From NCBI RefSeq assembly GCF_004345745.1, contig NZ_SLXJ01000002.1, forward strand, positions 124,001 to 188,000: a stretch of 64,000 nucleotides of DNA, in the 5' to 3' direction. Source of the DNA: Nicoletella semolina (GTDB taxonomy: Bacteria > Pseudomonadota > Gammaproteobacteria > Enterobacterales > Pasteurellaceae). The notes under the pieces are model-generated. The model saw nothing but the letters and a program-made list of their open reading frames with translations, did no database searches and was not told the origin of the DNA. Shown piece after piece: positions 19,759 through 29,433 of this stretch (position 1 is the stretch's first letter; every line of letters begins with the position of its first letter). The translations under genes were made by a program, and so were the position numbers.

Positions 19759-20793
19759 TTGAGTCGTCTAACCTTAGCGTTAGATGTAATGGGCGGGGAC
19801 TTCGGTCCCCGTGTTACTATTCCTGCTGCATTAATAGCTTTGGAAAAATATCCAAATCTCTCTTTTTTGTTCTTTGGTGATCAGAGCCAGAGTTCTACAT
19901 ATATTTCACGTTTTTCAACCGCTTATCGATCTCGTATTCAATTTATTCATACAGATAATGCTATTGAAATGGATATGCCTTTTGTGCAAGCTCTACGGCA
20001 AAGTAAACAGAGTTCAATGCGTTTGGCTATTGAGGCGGTTGCCAAGGGTAAAGCACAGGCTTGTATTAGCGGAGGCAATACGGGAGCATTGATGGGGCTG
20101 GCTAAATTACTGATCCAACCACTACCTAGTATTGCTCGCCCTGCCCTTACGTCATTGATTCCAACAATGAATGGGCAATCGACCGTTATGCTGGATCTCG
20201 GTGCGAATGTTGAAGTAAGCAGTGAATTGCTCTTGCAGTTTGCCGAAATGGGGAATATTTTTGCAAAAAAAATGCTAAATCTCACCGCTCCTCGTATTAA
20301 TTTACTGAATATCGGGACAGAAAATAATAAAGGTACAACGGTTTTAAAAACCGCACACCAAAATTTAAAATTACGCCAAGATCTCAATTATCAGGGGTTT
20401 ATTGAAAGTGATAAACTCACCAACCACTGTGCAGATGTGATTGTTTGTGATGGTTTTAGTGGCAATATTGCTCTTAAAGCACTTGAAGGTGTGGCTAAAA
20501 ATATATTAGCTCTGCTATTTAAAAAAAGTAGTGAAGAATTCGGTTTGTGTACAAAGATAAAACGCCTAGCGTTGCGTATGCTACTTTATCGCTATTACCG
20601 TAAATTACAGCAAATTAATCCTGATCGTCATAATGGTGCAACTTTGTTAGGTTTATCCTCTGTTGTGGTCAAAAGCCACGGTGGAGCGAATATTAGAGCG
20701 TTTTACTATGCGATTGAATATGCTATTTCACAGATTGAACATCAAATCCCTCAACAAATTGAGCTGGGTTTGCAGCATCTTATGCAAAAATAA
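19759..20793 (+). CDS. plsX: Phosphate acyltransferase PlsX
   Basis: Converts acyl-ACP to acyl-phosphate for phospholipid synthesis. The 344-residue protein has the motifs LALDVMGGDFGPRVTIPAAL, SGGNTGALM, LDLGANVE, NIGTENNKGT and CDGFSGNIALK. The start codon is TTG, with GAGG 5 bases upstream. In related genomes fabH follows directly; here cueR and a metallothionein-like gene lie between them. Confidence 0.95.
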   Translation: MSRLTLALDVMGGDFGPRVTIPAALIALEKYPNLSFLFFGDQSQSSTYISRFSTAYRSRIQFIHTDNAIEMDMPFVQALRQSKQSSMRLAIEAVAKGKAQACISGGNTGALMGLAKLLIQPLPSIARPALTSLIPTMNGQSTVMLDLGANVEVSSELLLQFAEMGNIFAKKMLNLTAPRINLLNIGTENNKGTTVLKTAHQNLKLRQDLNYQGFIESDKLTNHCADVIVCDGFSGNIALKALEGVAKNILALLFKKSSEEFGLCTKIKRLALRMLLYRYYRKLQQINPDRHNGATLLGLSSVVVKSHGGANIRAFYYAIEYAISQIEHQIPQQIELGLQHLMQK

Positions 20794-20815
20794 TATTTAA
20801 TACCAAAGTAAACCG

Positions 20816-21214
20816 CTACTTATTTTGTTGAAATCCAAAACCCATAATAGCACACCCAGATTGTCCATCGCTTAAACAGCTTGTTTTCTGTAGGCTGATT
20901 AATTTTTGACGCATTGACTCTAATACCGATATTTTATCGGTTAAATCGGCAATATGTTTCGTTGTGAAGGTTAATACTTCTTCACAATTGTGGCTTGGAG
21001 CATCACGAAATGCAAGTAGATCCTTAATTTGAGTTAATGAAAACCCAACATCACGGGCGTGGCGAATAAAGGTTAGTCGTTGAATATCTATCTCAGAGTA
21101 AGCTCGATAATTTGATTCCGTGCGATGAGATGGTACAACTAAGCCAATTTTTTCATAATCTCGAATTTGTTTAGCTGAAAGCCCTGATGCCTTTGCTGCG
21201 CTGCTAATGTTCAT
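20816..21214 (-). CDS. CueR-like MerR-family copper(I)/silver-sensing regulator
   Basis: A 132-residue MerR-family regulator. The N-terminal winged helix begins MNISSAAKASGLSAKQIRDYEKIGL, here cited only by its first block. A dimerisation helix follows, and a C-terminal loop has two cysteines seven residues apart (CLSDGQSGC), the CueR spacing that binds Cu(I)/Ag(I). It is divergent from a cysteine-rich small gene. The shared spacer contains a perfect MerR-type promoter, making that gene the likely target. No copA is in the window. Confidence 0.86.
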   Translation of the reverse strand: MNISSAAKASGLSAKQIRDYEKIGLVVPSHRTESNYRAYSEIDIQRLTFIRHARDVGFSLTQIKDLLAFRDAPSHNCEEVLTFTTKHIADLTDKISVLESMRQKLISLQKTSCLSDGQSGCAIMGFGFQQNK

Positions 21215-21256
21215 CTTCTCTCTTATTTCACTAATTTAAAATATTTTCAAAAGATC

Positions 21257-21287
21257 TTGACCTTAACCTAAGGTCAATCTTTATCAT
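21257..21287 (+). promoter_or_regulatory. CueR-type operator/promoter with a 19-bp spacer
   Basis: The -35 element TTGACC (21257-21262) and the -10 element TATCAT (21282-21287) are 19 bases apart, the long spacer characteristic of MerR-activated promoters. The palindrome TTGACCTTA...TAAGGTCAA (21257-21277) overlaps the -35 element and fills much of the spacer. It points to the metallothionein-like gene. Confidence 0.82.
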
Positions 21288-21349
21288 CATAAACGCAAAA
21301 GCAAAATTGCTCAACTTTTTAACTAATTTCAATTCACAAGGAGAATAAA

Positions 21350-21508
21350 ATGACGGTTACTCGTGTTTATCCAAATACTACTGAATGTAAAACTCAGCCG
21401 TGCCAATGTACCCCAGCTTGCATCTGTGGCAAAACCTGCGGTTGTAAAGAGGGTGAATGCTATTGTAGCACGGATTGTGAATGTCGTCAGGATAGCTGTA
21501 AAGCGTAA
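21350..21508 (+). CDS. Small cysteine-rich metallothionein-like protein
   Basis: A 52-residue protein with 12 cysteines, at positions 13, 18, 20, 24, 26, 30, 32, 37, 39, 43, 45 and 50, arranged mostly as CxC and CxxxC pairs. There is no histidine and only two tyrosines. This composition is typical of metallothioneins that bind Cu(I) clusters. AAGGAG lies 6 bases before the ATG, and a clean intrinsic terminator follows. The CueR-type promoter upstream supports copper induction. I do not recognise a named bacterial metallothionein, so the function is inferred from composition and context. Confidence 0.8.
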   Translation: MTVTRVYPNTTECKTQPCQCTPACICGKTCGCKEGECYCSTDCECRQDSCKA

Positions 21509-21550
21509 TTGTTTGCAGTATTCAAATAAATATTAGCTATTATATTTCTG

Positions 21551-21576
21551 AAAAACCACCAATCTTGGTGGTTTTT
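21551..21576. terminator. Intrinsic terminator after the metallothionein-like gene
   Basis: CCACC pairs with GGTGG across AATCTT, flanked by AAAAA and TTTTT, so the element can terminate in both directions. It lies 42 bases after the gene. Confidence 0.85.
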
Positions 21577-21621
21577 CGTTATGTTATTGCTTATGGTACG
21601 CAGGTCTGTGGTTTTTTGCGG

Positions 21622-21627
21622 TATAAT
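21622..21627 (+). promoter_or_regulatory. Predicted -10 element of fabH
   Basis: A perfect TATAAT lies 33 bases before the fabH ATG and downstream of the preceding terminator. The -35 match is poor. It implies that fabH is transcribed separately from plsX here. Confidence 0.45.
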
Positions 21628-21660
21628 GTTGGTCAAATGACATTTTAATGAGAATAGAAT

Positions 21661-22611
21661 ATGTACAGTAAAATTGTGGCAACGGGTAGTTATTTACCAA
21701 ATAAAGTGCGGACTAATGCTGATTTAGAAAAAATGGTTGAGACTTCTGATGAGTGGATTGTTACTCGTTCAGGTATTCGTGAACGTCGTATTGCAGCAGA
21801 AAACGAGACTGTGGCAACAATGGGAGCCGCTGCGGCTAAACAAGCGATTAAAATGGCAAATATTGATCCTAGCGAAATTGGTTTAATTGTGGTCGGTACA
21901 ACAACAAATTCGCACGCTTATCCTAGTGCAGCCTGTCAAATTCAAGGGGAGTTGGGGATTGAAGATGCGATTGCATTTGATGTTGCAGCGGCCTGTACAG
22001 GCTTTATTTATGCGTTGAGTGTGGCTGATCAATTTGTGCGTAACGGCAGCGTAAAAAAGGCGTTGGTCATTGGTTCAGATTTAAATTCCCGCTACCTTGA
22101 TGAAGCAGATAGAAGTACTGTGATCTTGTTTGGTGATGGTGCTGGAGCTGTGCTATTAGAGGCAAGTTGTGAGGCTGGTATTCTTTCTACTCATCTTCAC
22201 GCCAGTGCAGATAAGGAGAATATGCTGTCTTTGCCTCAGCAACAACGTGGTCAAGAGCGTTCAGGGTTTATTGAGATGCAGGGTAATGCAACCTTTAAAC
22301 TTGCGGTGCGTCAGCTTTCAAGTGTGGTAGAAGAAACATTAAACGCCAATAACTTGGACAAGAAAGATTTGGATTGGCTTGTGCCACATCAAGCCAATTT
22401 ACGCATTATCAGTGCGACTGCCGATAAATTGGAGATGGATATGTCTCAAGTGGTAGTAACGCTAGATCGCTATGCCAATAATAGTGCGGCGACGGTGCCT
22501 GTTGCATTAGATGAAGCCGTGCGTGATGGGCGTATTCAGCGTGGACAGTTGCTTTTGCTTGAAGCCTTTGGTGGCGGTTGGACTTGGGGTTCAGCATTAG
22601 TGCGTTTTTAA
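21661..22611 (+). CDS. fabH: Beta-ketoacyl-ACP synthase III FabH
   Basis: Condenses acetyl-CoA with malonyl-ACP to start fatty acid synthesis. The 316-residue thiolase-fold enzyme has the catalytic Cys112 in [13 protein letters not shown], the His in VPHQANLRI and the Asn in [12 protein letters not shown]. It normally follows plsX; here it is separated by the cueR/metallothionein pair. trmB follows after 43 bases. Confidence 0.96.
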   Translation: MYSKIVATGSYLPNKVRTNADLEKMVETSDEWIVTRSGIRERRIAAENETVATMGAAAAKQAIKMANIDPSEIGLIVVGTTTNSHAYPSAACQIQGELGIEDAIAFDVAAACTGFIYALSVADQFVRNGSVKKALVIGSDLNSRYLDEADRSTVILFGDGAGAVLLEASCEAGILSTHLHASADKENMLSLPQQQRGQERSGFIEMQGNATFKLAVRQLSSVVEETLNANNLDKKDLDWLVPHQANLRIISATADKLEMDMSQVVVTLDRYANNSAATVPVALDEAVRDGRIQRGQLLLLEAFGGGWTWGSALVRF

Positions 22612-22654
22612 TATGATGTATAATAAGCGGTGAGATAGGGTAAAAATTTTGCAA

Positions 22655-23404
22655 ATGGAACAACAATTAACTTTCGCAGATAAAAAACGCAAAACCGTTG
22701 AGCGTGCCGAATTCACAGAAGATGGACGCTATCTTCGTAAAGTTCGCAGTTTTGTGTTGCGAACAGGACGTTTAAGCGATTATCAGCGAGAGATGATGAA
22801 TGCCAATTGGTCTAAGTTAGGGCTGGATTATCAGGCACAACCTTTTGATTTTAGAGCTATCTTTGGCAATGATAATCCTGTCGTGCTTGAGATAGGATTT
22901 GGCATGGGAAAATCTTTGGTTGAAATGGCACAACAAAATCCTGAACGCAACTATATTGGGATTGAAGTTCACACACCAGGGGTTGGAGCTTGCATTGCTT
23001 ATGCTCTTGAAAAAGACGTGAAAAATTTACGAGTCATTTGCCACGATGCGACAGAAATTTTGCGTGATAGCATTGCAGAGGGTTCATTAGCTGGGCTGCA
23101 ACTCTATTTTCCTGATCCGTGGCAGAAAGCGAAGCATCATAAACGGCGTATTGTTCAACCTGAATTTGTTCAACAAGTCTTAACAAAATTGAACTCAAAT
23201 GGGTTCATTCATTTCGCCACAGATTGGGAAAATTATGCTGAGCATATGTTGGCGGTATTACGTCAGTTCGATCAACAATTGCATAATACCTCTGAGACTA
23301 ATGATTTTATTCCTCGCCCCGATTTTCGCCCGCTGACGAAATTTGAGGCACGAGGGCATAAGCTCGGACACGCTGTGTGGGATCTCTATTTTACTAAGCG
23401 TTAA
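22655..23404 (+). CDS. trmB: tRNA (guanine-N7)-methyltransferase TrmB
   Basis: Forms m7G46 in tRNA using S-adenosylmethionine. The class I methyltransferase motif is [16 protein letters not shown]. The family motifs are GIEVHTPG and [16 protein letters not shown] chose the ATG at 22655 (249 residues); a TTG two codons earlier (22649) is also possible, and neither has a clear ribosome site. The downstream region holds a palindromic element before the convergent ilvC. Confidence 0.94.
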   Translation: MEQQLTFADKKRKTVERAEFTEDGRYLRKVRSFVLRTGRLSDYQREMMNANWSKLGLDYQAQPFDFRAIFGNDNPVVLEIGFGMGKSLVEMAQQNPERNYIGIEVHTPGVGACIAYALEKDVKNLRVICHDATEILRDSIAEGSLAGLQLYFPDPWQKAKHHKRRIVQPEFVQQVLTKLNSNGFIHFATDWENYAEHMLAVLRQFDQQLHNTSETNDFIPRPDFRPLTKFEARGHKLGHAVWDLYFTKR

Positions 23405-23429
23405 AACATCAACATTTATCAAATAAAAC

Positions 23430-23520
23430 GGACACCATTATGATCTGACCCCAAAAAGTTAGACTACTTTAATTCAAGGACTGAGTTCTGTATTCCACAG
23501 GGCAGATCAATTAGGTGTCC
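23430..23520. mobile_element. Short palindromic IS-derived (MITE-like) remnant
   Basis: Outer arms GGACACC (23430-23436) and GGTGTCC (23514-23520) enclose inner arms TGATCTG (23441-23447) and CAGATCA (23503-23509). The left inner end continues ACCCCAAAAAGTTAGAC, resembling terminal repeats of IS150-group IS3-family elements. Only about 55 bases lie inside, with no transposase. It sits between the convergent trmB and ilvC. The full palindrome and the TTGTTTTT after it could also act as a terminator for trmB. Confidence 0.6.
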
Positions 23521-23540
23521 TTGTTTTTAGCTAGGTTAGA

Positions 23541-25022
23541 TTATTCCTGTGATGAAATGCGTTTCATATCTGTCATATAGCCTCGTAATTCTTGACCAAT
23601 TAACTCAATTGGGTGGTTACGAATGGCATCATTTACATCACGCAATAAGACATTGTCAATTTCCACTGCCAGGGTTGCTTCGCCTAAATCGCCTTTTTGG
23701 AGAGTCGGAATAATTTTCTCAGCAAGAATTGGAGTAGCAACATTCGCAAATAAATAGTTACCATATTCTGCTGTGTCAGAAATGACCACGTTCATTTCAT
23801 ATAAGCGTTTGCGAGCAATCGTATTAGCAATTAATGGCAACTCGTGTAGTGATTCATAGTAAGCTGATTCTTCATAAATACCTGCACAAACCATTGTGTC
23901 AAAGGCTAATTCAACACCCGCTTTTACCATTGCGACCATTAACACACCATTATCAAAATATTCTTGTTCGGTAATTTTAATGCCATCTGCTTTTGGTGCA
24001 TTTTCAAAGGCTGTTTTACCTGTTTCCTCACGCCACGCTAATAAATTAGCATCGCCATTTGCCCAGTCCGCCATCATTGTTGCAGAAAATTCGCCGCTGA
24101 TGATGTCGTCCATATGTTTCTCAAACAAGCCTGTTAATTCCGCTTTGATTTGCTCTGAAAGTTCAAATGCACGAAGTTTCGCAGAGTTAGATAGGCGATC
24201 CATCATTAAGGTGATTCCGCCTTGTTTGAGTGCTTCCGTGATAGTTTCCCAACCAAATTGAATTAATTTGCCTGCGTATGCAGGATCTTTACCTTCTGCC
24301 ACTAATTTGTTGTAGCACACGATTGAACCTGCTTGTAGCATACCGCAAAGGATTGTCTGCTCACCCATTAAGTCAGATTTTACTTCTGCTACGAATGAGG
24401 ATTCTAACACGCCTGCACGGTCGCCACCTGTTGCACTCGCCCAAGCTTTTGCAATTGCTAAGCCTTCACCTTTTGGATCGTTTTCTGGGTGAACTGCAAT
24501 TAATGTTGGGACACCAAAGCCACGTTTATATTCTTCACGCACTTCTGTACCTGGGCATTTTGGAGCAGCCATTACAACAGTTAAATCTTTACGAATTTGC
24601 TCACCTTCTTCCACAATGTTGAAACCGTGTGAATAGCCAAAAGCCGCCCCTTGTTTCATTAGTGGCATTACATCAGCAACTACTTTTGAATGCTGTTTAT
24701 CTGGCGTTAAATTGATGACTAAATCGGCAGTTGGGATCAACTCTTGGTAAGTTCCCACCTTAAAACCGTTTTCAGATGCACGAGTAAATGATGCACGTTT
24801 TTCAGCAATCGCTTCAGCACGCAACGCATAGCTGACATCTAAGCCAGAATCACGCATATTTAAGCCTTGGTTTAGACCTTGTGCTCCACAGCCAACGATA
24901 ACGATTTTTTTGCCTTTTAAGAAATCACAGCCCTCTGCAAATTCTTCACGAGCCATGAAGCGACAGCGACCAAGCTGATCTAATTTTTGACGTAAGTTTA
25001 ATGTATTGAAATAGTTAGCCAT
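23541..25022 (-). CDS. ilvC: Ketol-acid reductoisomerase IlvC (class II)
   Basis: NADPH-dependent isomeroreductase of the valine/isoleucine pathway, acting on acetolactate and acetohydroxybutyrate. The 493-residue protein is the long class II form, with nucleotide-binding [18 protein letters not shown] and a duplicated C-terminal knotted domain. I chose the ATG at 25022 because [12 protein letters not shown] is the conserved start and AAAGGTG is 6 bases upstream. A GTG three codons earlier overlaps that site. No ilvY is adjacent, so the control differs from E. coli or is not local. Confidence 0.96.
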   Translation of the reverse strand: MANYFNTLNLRQKLDQLGRCRFMAREEFAEGCDFLKGKKIVIVGCGAQGLNQGLNMRDSGLDVSYALRAEAIAEKRASFTRASENGFKVGTYQELIPTADLVINLTPDKQHSKVVADVMPLMKQGAAFGYSHGFNIVEEGEQIRKDLTVVMAAPKCPGTEVREEYKRGFGVPTLIAVHPENDPKGEGLAIAKAWASATGGDRAGVLESSFVAEVKSDLMGEQTILCGMLQAGSIVCYNKLVAEGKDPAYAGKLIQFGWETITEALKQGGITLMMDRLSNSAKLRAFELSEQIKAELTGLFEKHMDDIISGEFSATMMADWANGDANLLAWREETGKTAFENAPKADGIKITEQEYFDNGVLMVAMVKAGVELAFDTMVCAGIYEESAYYESLHELPLIANTIARKRLYEMNVVISDTAEYGNYLFANVATPILAEKIIPTLQKGDLGEATLAVEIDNVLLRDVNDAIRNHPIELIGQELRGYMTDMKRISSQE

Positions 25023-25246
25023 TTTAAGCACCTTTAATGAAATGAATGAAAATTTGTCCTACTGTATTTAGAATAATAAATACAATGTTGATTAGTATAA
25101 CAGAATATTACATTGCAAAAATTGATATTTAAACAATTTGTTGTTGCATTAAATGAAATTATAGTGTGGTAATTTTTTTGTAAAATGTCTAGAGAATTTA
25201 ACCGCTTGCTTTTCCAACTTATCTTCCCCAATGAGCAAGGATCAGC

Positions 25247-25252
25247 TATAAT
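25247..25252 (+). promoter_or_regulatory. Predicted -10 element of ppa
   Basis: TATAAT lies 43 bases before the ppa ATG. The -35 region is weak. Confidence 0.4.
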
Positions 25253-25294
25253 CCTAGCGATTTTTCACCCTCGAATTGATAGAAGGAAACCAAA

Positions 25295-25822
25295 ATGGGC
25301 TTAAAAAACGTACCTGCTGGCAAATCGTTGCCAGATGATATTTATGTTGTGATTGAAATTCCTGCCAACGCTGATCCAATCAAATATGAAGTGGATAAAG
25401 AAAGTGGTGCATTATTTGTTGATCGCTTTATGGCAACGGCAATGTTTTACCCTGCAAACTATGGATATATAAACAACACCCTATCTTCTGATGGTGATCC
25501 TGTTGATGTATTAGTGCCAACCCCATATCCACTACAACCTGGCTCAGTGATTCGTTGTCGTCCTGTCGGCGTCTTAAAAATGACTGACGAGGCAGGTGGT
25601 GATGCGAAGGTCGTTGCGGTGCCACATAGTAAATTGAGTAAAGAATATGATCATATTCAAGATGTGGGCGATTTACCTGCGTTATTGAAAGCTCAGATTC
25701 AGCACTTCTTTGAAAGTTATAAAGCTCTTGAAGCAGGGAAATGGGTGAAAGTTGAGGGCTGGGAGGGCGTAGAAGCCGCTCGCCAAGAAATTCTCGAATC
25801 TTTTGAGCGTGCTAAAAAGTAA
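25295..25822 (+). CDS. ppa: Inorganic pyrophosphatase (family I)
   Basis: Soluble Mg2+-dependent hydrolase of pyrophosphate that pulls biosynthetic reactions forward. The 175-residue protein has family I metal-binding residues in DGDPVDVLV, in [13 protein letters not shown] and around [25 protein letters not shown] precedes the ATG. It is divergent from ilvC and is a single-gene unit. Confidence 0.96.
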   Translation: MGLKNVPAGKSLPDDIYVVIEIPANADPIKYEVDKESGALFVDRFMATAMFYPANYGYINNTLSSDGDPVDVLVPTPYPLQPGSVIRCRPVGVLKMTDEAGGDAKVVAVPHSKLSKEYDHIQDVGDLPALLKAQIQHFFESYKALEAGKWVKVEGWEGVEAARQEILESFERAKK

Positions 25823-25881
25823 GACTTAAGTGCCTTTGATGTAAATGCCAACATAATGTTGGCATTTTGCGTATTATGCTG

Positions 25882-25890
25882 ACAAGCGGT
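25882..25890 (+). repeat. DNA uptake signal word ACAAGCGGT
   Basis: Exact uptake word upstream of the M48 protease gene, followed by an AT-rich tract with TTTTGCAA. Confidence 0.85.
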
Positions 25891-25930
25891 ACGTTAATGT
25901 CTAAATTTTGCAATGTTGATGGACTTTAAA

Positions 25931-26710
25931 ATGAAACAATGGACTAAATTTGGGTTTTCGCTCTTCCTTCTTTCAGCGGTAACTGCTTGTGTCAATACAC
26001 AACAGATTAACAGTGAGGCTGCACATAGTTATGCAAAAGTACAGCGTGAGGCTCGTTCTCAGGGGGCTGTTGATAACCAATCTGCGACTGCTAAACGTAT
26101 TCACACGGTGTTCAACAATATGAAGCCTTATGCAGAAAAAGCCAATAGGACAGGTGTGCCATTTGCGTGGGAAATCACGGTGTTTAAATCGCCAGAATTA
26201 AATGCGTGGGCAATGCCTGGTGGGAAAATGGCATTTTATACGGGGTTGGTTGATAAGCTTGCTTTAAATGATGATGAAATTGCTGTGGTGATGGGACACG
26301 AAATGGCACACGCCTTACAGGAACATTCTAAAACAGGCAGAACTGTGAGTGCGGTAACAGGGCTTGCTGCTCAACTAGGGAAAATAGCCTTAGCCTCGCA
26401 AGGCATATCCAGCAATGTTCTTGGCGTTGATGCCGTTGATGTTTTAAGAGAATTTGGTTTAACGAAACCTTTCTCTCGTCGCCAAGAGACTGAAGCTGAT
26501 GAGGTCGGTTTGTTCTTGATGGCAGAATCAGGCTACAATCCAGAAGCGGCACCGCAAGTGTGGGGCAAAATGAGTAAAGCCACAAAAAGCACACAAGACT
26601 TATTAGCAACCCTTGCTTCTACTCACCCAAGTAATGCTGATCGCCAAGCGAACCTTGCTCGTCTCGTGCCAACAGCGAAAGCGGTTTACCTCAAGAAGAA
26701 ATCATTCTAA
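25931..26710 (+). CDS. M48-family metalloprotease lipoprotein (LoiP/YggG-like)
   Basis: Zinc metalloprotease with a lipoprotein signal peptide ending in SAVTAC, so probably anchored in the outer membrane. The active-site motif is GHEMAHALQEH, with the downstream glutamate in QETEADEVGLFLMAESGYNP and STHPSNADRQANL near the end. Length is 259 residues from the ATG at 25931. An ATG at 25913 would place six residues ahead of the signal peptide and is less likely. E. coli LoiP acts in envelope quality control with BepA; the same role is inferred here. Confidence 0.88.
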   Translation: MKQWTKFGFSLFLLSAVTACVNTQQINSEAAHSYAKVQREARSQGAVDNQSATAKRIHTVFNNMKPYAEKANRTGVPFAWEITVFKSPELNAWAMPGGKMAFYTGLVDKLALNDDEIAVVMGHEMAHALQEHSKTGRTVSAVTGLAAQLGKIALASQGISSNVLGVDAVDVLREFGLTKPFSRRQETEADEVGLFLMAESGYNPEAAPQVWGKMSKATKSTQDLLATLASTHPSNADRQANLARLVPTAKAVYLKKKSF

Positions 26711-26721
26711 TTTTATACTAA

Positions 26722-26755
26722 CTGTTCTCTCTTTGCTTGTTGTTTGAGAGAACAG
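26722..26755. terminator. Perfect 10-bp stem-loop between convergent genes
   Basis: CTGTTCTCTC pairs perfectly with GAGAGAACAG across 14 bases, between the M48 protease gene and murC. It lacks a T-run on either side, so it may be a weak bidirectional terminator or a 3'-end stabiliser. Confidence 0.45.
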
Positions 26756-26789
26756 GATAGCATAGTGAAGACAAACCTCTGCTCAACTA

Positions 26790-28217
26790 TTATGCTTTCC
26801 AGCTTTCTGCTAAATCACGGGAAATTCGACTGACGTTTCCTGCCCCTTGTGCCAAGATTAAATCGCCGTCTTGGAGGATTTGATCAAGCACTTCGCCCAA
26901 TTGATCCGTATTGGATACTAAAATTGGATCAATTTTACCTAGATTACGCATTGAACGGCATAATGCCTTACTGTCTGCTCCCACTATTGGTGTTTCGCCA
27001 GCGGCATAAACTTCTAACATAATCAATACATCAACCTGTGAAAGCACTTGGACAAAATCATCAAATAAATCACGAGTACGAGAGTAGCGGTGTGGCTGGA
27101 AGATCATCACAATCCGTTTATTTTCCCAACCAGAACGTGCGGCTTTAATGGTGACATCAACTTCTGTTGGGTGATGTCCATAATCATCAACTAACATTAT
27201 TTTACCATTTGGGCGAATAAATGAACCAAGTTGATCGAAACGCCGTCCTGCCCCTTGGAAGTCGGCTAAGGCTGCTAAAATCGCCTCGTTAGCAATGCCT
27301 TCCTCTTTTGCGACCGCTAACGCCGCTGTTGCATTCAGGGCATTATGCTTTCCAGGGACATTTAATAATACTTCCATTCTCTCGCCTGTTGGACACATCA
27401 CCGTGTAATGACCTTGGAAGCCAGTCTGTTGATAGTCCTCAATGCGATAGTCTGCTTTCTCACTAAAACCGTAAGTGATGACTTGCCGTCCAACTTGAGG
27501 GATAAGCTCCATCAGCACGTTATCATCGGCACACATTACAGCTAAACCATAAAAGGGCAAGTTGTGGAGAAACTTGACATAGGTTTGCTTCATTTTCTCA
27601 AAATCCCCACCATAAGTATCCATATGATCGGGTTCAATGTTAGTAACCACAGACACCATTGGCTGTAAATGCAAGAACGAAGCATCGCTTTCGTCAGCCT
27701 CAGCAATCAGATAACGGCTAGCTCCTAAATGTGCATTTTTGCCTGCAGATTTCACTAAGCCGCCATTGACAAAGGTGGGATCCAGTTTTGCCTCGGTGTA
27801 AATCATTGAAACCATTGCGGTGGTCGTGGTTTTACCGTGTGTCCCCGCAATGGCGATGCCGTGTCGAAAACGCATAATTTCGGCGAGCATCTGTGCTCGT
27901 TGAATGACTGGAATACGAGCCTGTTTTGCTGCGGCTACTTCTGGGTTACTGTCATTAATGGCACTTGATACAACCACAACACTGGCTCCTGCAATATTCT
28001 CTGCTTGATGACCAATAAATATTTTCGCTCCTGCTTTGGCTAAATGCTGAGTAGTCGCACTCTCTGCAATGTCTGAGCCAGAGATTTGGTAGCCTTCGTT
28101 TAATAGCACTTCTGCAATACCACTCATTCCTGCTCCACCAATGCCAATAAAATGGATTTGGTTCACTCGACGCATTTCAGGAATAATTTTTTTTACTTTA
28201 TCTTGGAAATTCTTCAT
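26790..28217 (-). CDS. murC: UDP-N-acetylmuramate-L-alanine ligase MurC
   Basis: Adds the first amino acid, L-alanine, to UDP-MurNAc in the cytoplasm. The 475-residue Mur ligase shows the N-terminal Rossmann motif [17 protein letters not shown], the ATP loop GTHGKTTTT, the central motif ADESDASFL and [11 protein letters not shown]. It is the last gene of the mraY-murD-ftsW-murG-murC run. ddl, ftsQ, ftsA and ftsZ, which usually follow, are not present; the convergent M48 gene follows instead. Confidence 0.97.
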   Translation of the reverse strand: MKNFQDKVKKIIPEMRRVNQIHFIGIGGAGMSGIAEVLLNEGYQISGSDIAESATTQHLAKAGAKIFIGHQAENIAGASVVVVSSAINDSNPEVAAAKQARIPVIQRAQMLAEIMRFRHGIAIAGTHGKTTTTAMVSMIYTEAKLDPTFVNGGLVKSAGKNAHLGASRYLIAEADESDASFLHLQPMVSVVTNIEPDHMDTYGGDFEKMKQTYVKFLHNLPFYGLAVMCADDNVLMELIPQVGRQVITYGFSEKADYRIEDYQQTGFQGHYTVMCPTGERMEVLLNVPGKHNALNATAALAVAKEEGIANEAILAALADFQGAGRRFDQLGSFIRPNGKIMLVDDYGHHPTEVDVTIKAARSGWENKRIVMIFQPHRYSRTRDLFDDFVQVLSQVDVLIMLEVYAAGETPIVGADSKALCRSMRNLGKIDPILVSNTDQLGEVLDQILQDGDLILAQGAGNVSRISRDLAESWKA

Positions 28218-28264
28218 TCTTTACCCTTATTTAAATTCATTTTGCCCTTCTGCTATTTGTTTCT

Positions 28265-29335
28265 TTAGCTATTTGCTTCTTCAATCACTACTTCTGCAAC
28301 ACGTTGAGCAGCGGTAGGCGTAGCTTTCGTTCTAGCCTTGATTGCCATCTCAACTAATTTTTGGCGATTGGCAAGTAGCGGTTGCAAGACATTCAGTAAA
28401 TTTTCAGCAGTAAAATCAGGCTGTTCGATGATAATTGCTGCTCCCTCTTTTGCTAAATAAGTAGCATTTAAAAATTGCTGGCGATCTTTGTGCTGGAATG
28501 GGACAAAAATAGCAGGCAATCCAGCTGCCGCAATTTCGCACACGGTTAATGCACCAGAACGACAGATGACAAGAGACGCTTGTTCATAAGCCTGTTTGAC
28601 ATCATCAATAAACTCGCAGGCTTTGCCATTTTTAGTCGCTTGGTAAATTTCTGCGATGTTAGCTAATTTCCCTTGCCCTACTTGATGGGTAATAAAAACG
28701 TGATGACCTAATTTTTTGGCGACCTCAGGAATAACTTGATTTAACACTAACGCCCCTTGACTGCCTCCCATCACCAAAATATTCATAGGTTTGTCAGTAC
28801 AATGACTTGGTTGTTGAAAACGGATTTCTGGTGCGGCAAGCGTAAAGAGATCTTGACGAACAGGATTGCCCACTACTTCAGCTGCTTTAAACGCAGTTGG
28901 AAAAGCTTGTAAGGTACGATTAGCAATTTTGGATAACCAGCGATTGGTTAATCCTGCCACCGCATTTTGTTCGTGTAAAATAATTGGTACACCACAGAGT
29001 TTTGCCGCAATGCCACCTGGACCTGAAACATATCCCCCCATTCCTAAGACAGCATCAGGTTGATAGCGTGTAATAATTTTGCGAGCCTGTAGCACCGCTT
29101 TGCAAATGGCAAAAGGAGCAGCTAGCAGAGCTTTTAATCCCTTGCCTTTAATGCCTGAAATTTCGATAAATTCGATTGGAATACCGTGTTTTGGTACAAG
29201 TGTAGCTTCCATACGATCGCTAGTCCCTAGCCAACGTACTTCCCAGCCTTGATATTGTAATTCTTGTGCGACCGCAATGGCAGGGAAAACGTGTCCGCCA
29301 GTACCGCCTGCCATTACGAGTAATTTTTTCGTCAT
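28265..29335 (-). CDS. murG: Lipid II synthase MurG
   Basis: Peripheral inner-membrane glycosyltransferase that adds GlcNAc to lipid I. The 356-residue GT-B fold has the N-terminal [14 protein letters not shown] loop, [20 protein letters not shown], the donor-site segment [20 protein letters not shown] and [14 protein letters not shown]. It lies between ftsW (98 bases upstream, with a hairpin in the gap) and murC. Confidence 0.97.
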   Translation of the reverse strand: MTKKLLVMAGGTGGHVFPAIAVAQELQYQGWEVRWLGTSDRMEATLVPKHGIPIEFIEISGIKGKGLKALLAAPFAICKAVLQARKIITRYQPDAVLGMGGYVSGPGGIAAKLCGVPIILHEQNAVAGLTNRWLSKIANRTLQAFPTAFKAAEVVGNPVRQDLFTLAAPEIRFQQPSHCTDKPMNILVMGGSQGALVLNQVIPEVAKKLGHHVFITHQVGQGKLANIAEIYQATKNGKACEFIDDVKQAYEQASLVICRSGALTVCEIAAAGLPAIFVPFQHKDRQQFLNATYLAKEGAAIIIEQPDFTAENLLNVLQPLLANRQKLVEMAIKARTKATPTAAQRVAEVVIEEANS

Positions 29336-29360
29336 TATATTTCTCTTACTTAGATATTAG

Positions 29361-29399
29361 GCGGTCAGATATTGCAAAATTTTTGCAAAAAATCACCGC
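29361..29399 (-). other. Hairpin in the ftsW-murG spacer containing an uptake core
   Basis: GCGGT (29361) and ACCGC (29395-29399) flank the perfect palindrome TTGCAAAATTTTTGCAA. Together they form a nested stem. It has no clear T-run in the murG direction, so attenuation is possible but unproven. Confidence 0.45.
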
Positions 29400-29433
29400 T
29401 TGCAAATCAAATGATGAGGATTGCCTCTGTAGG

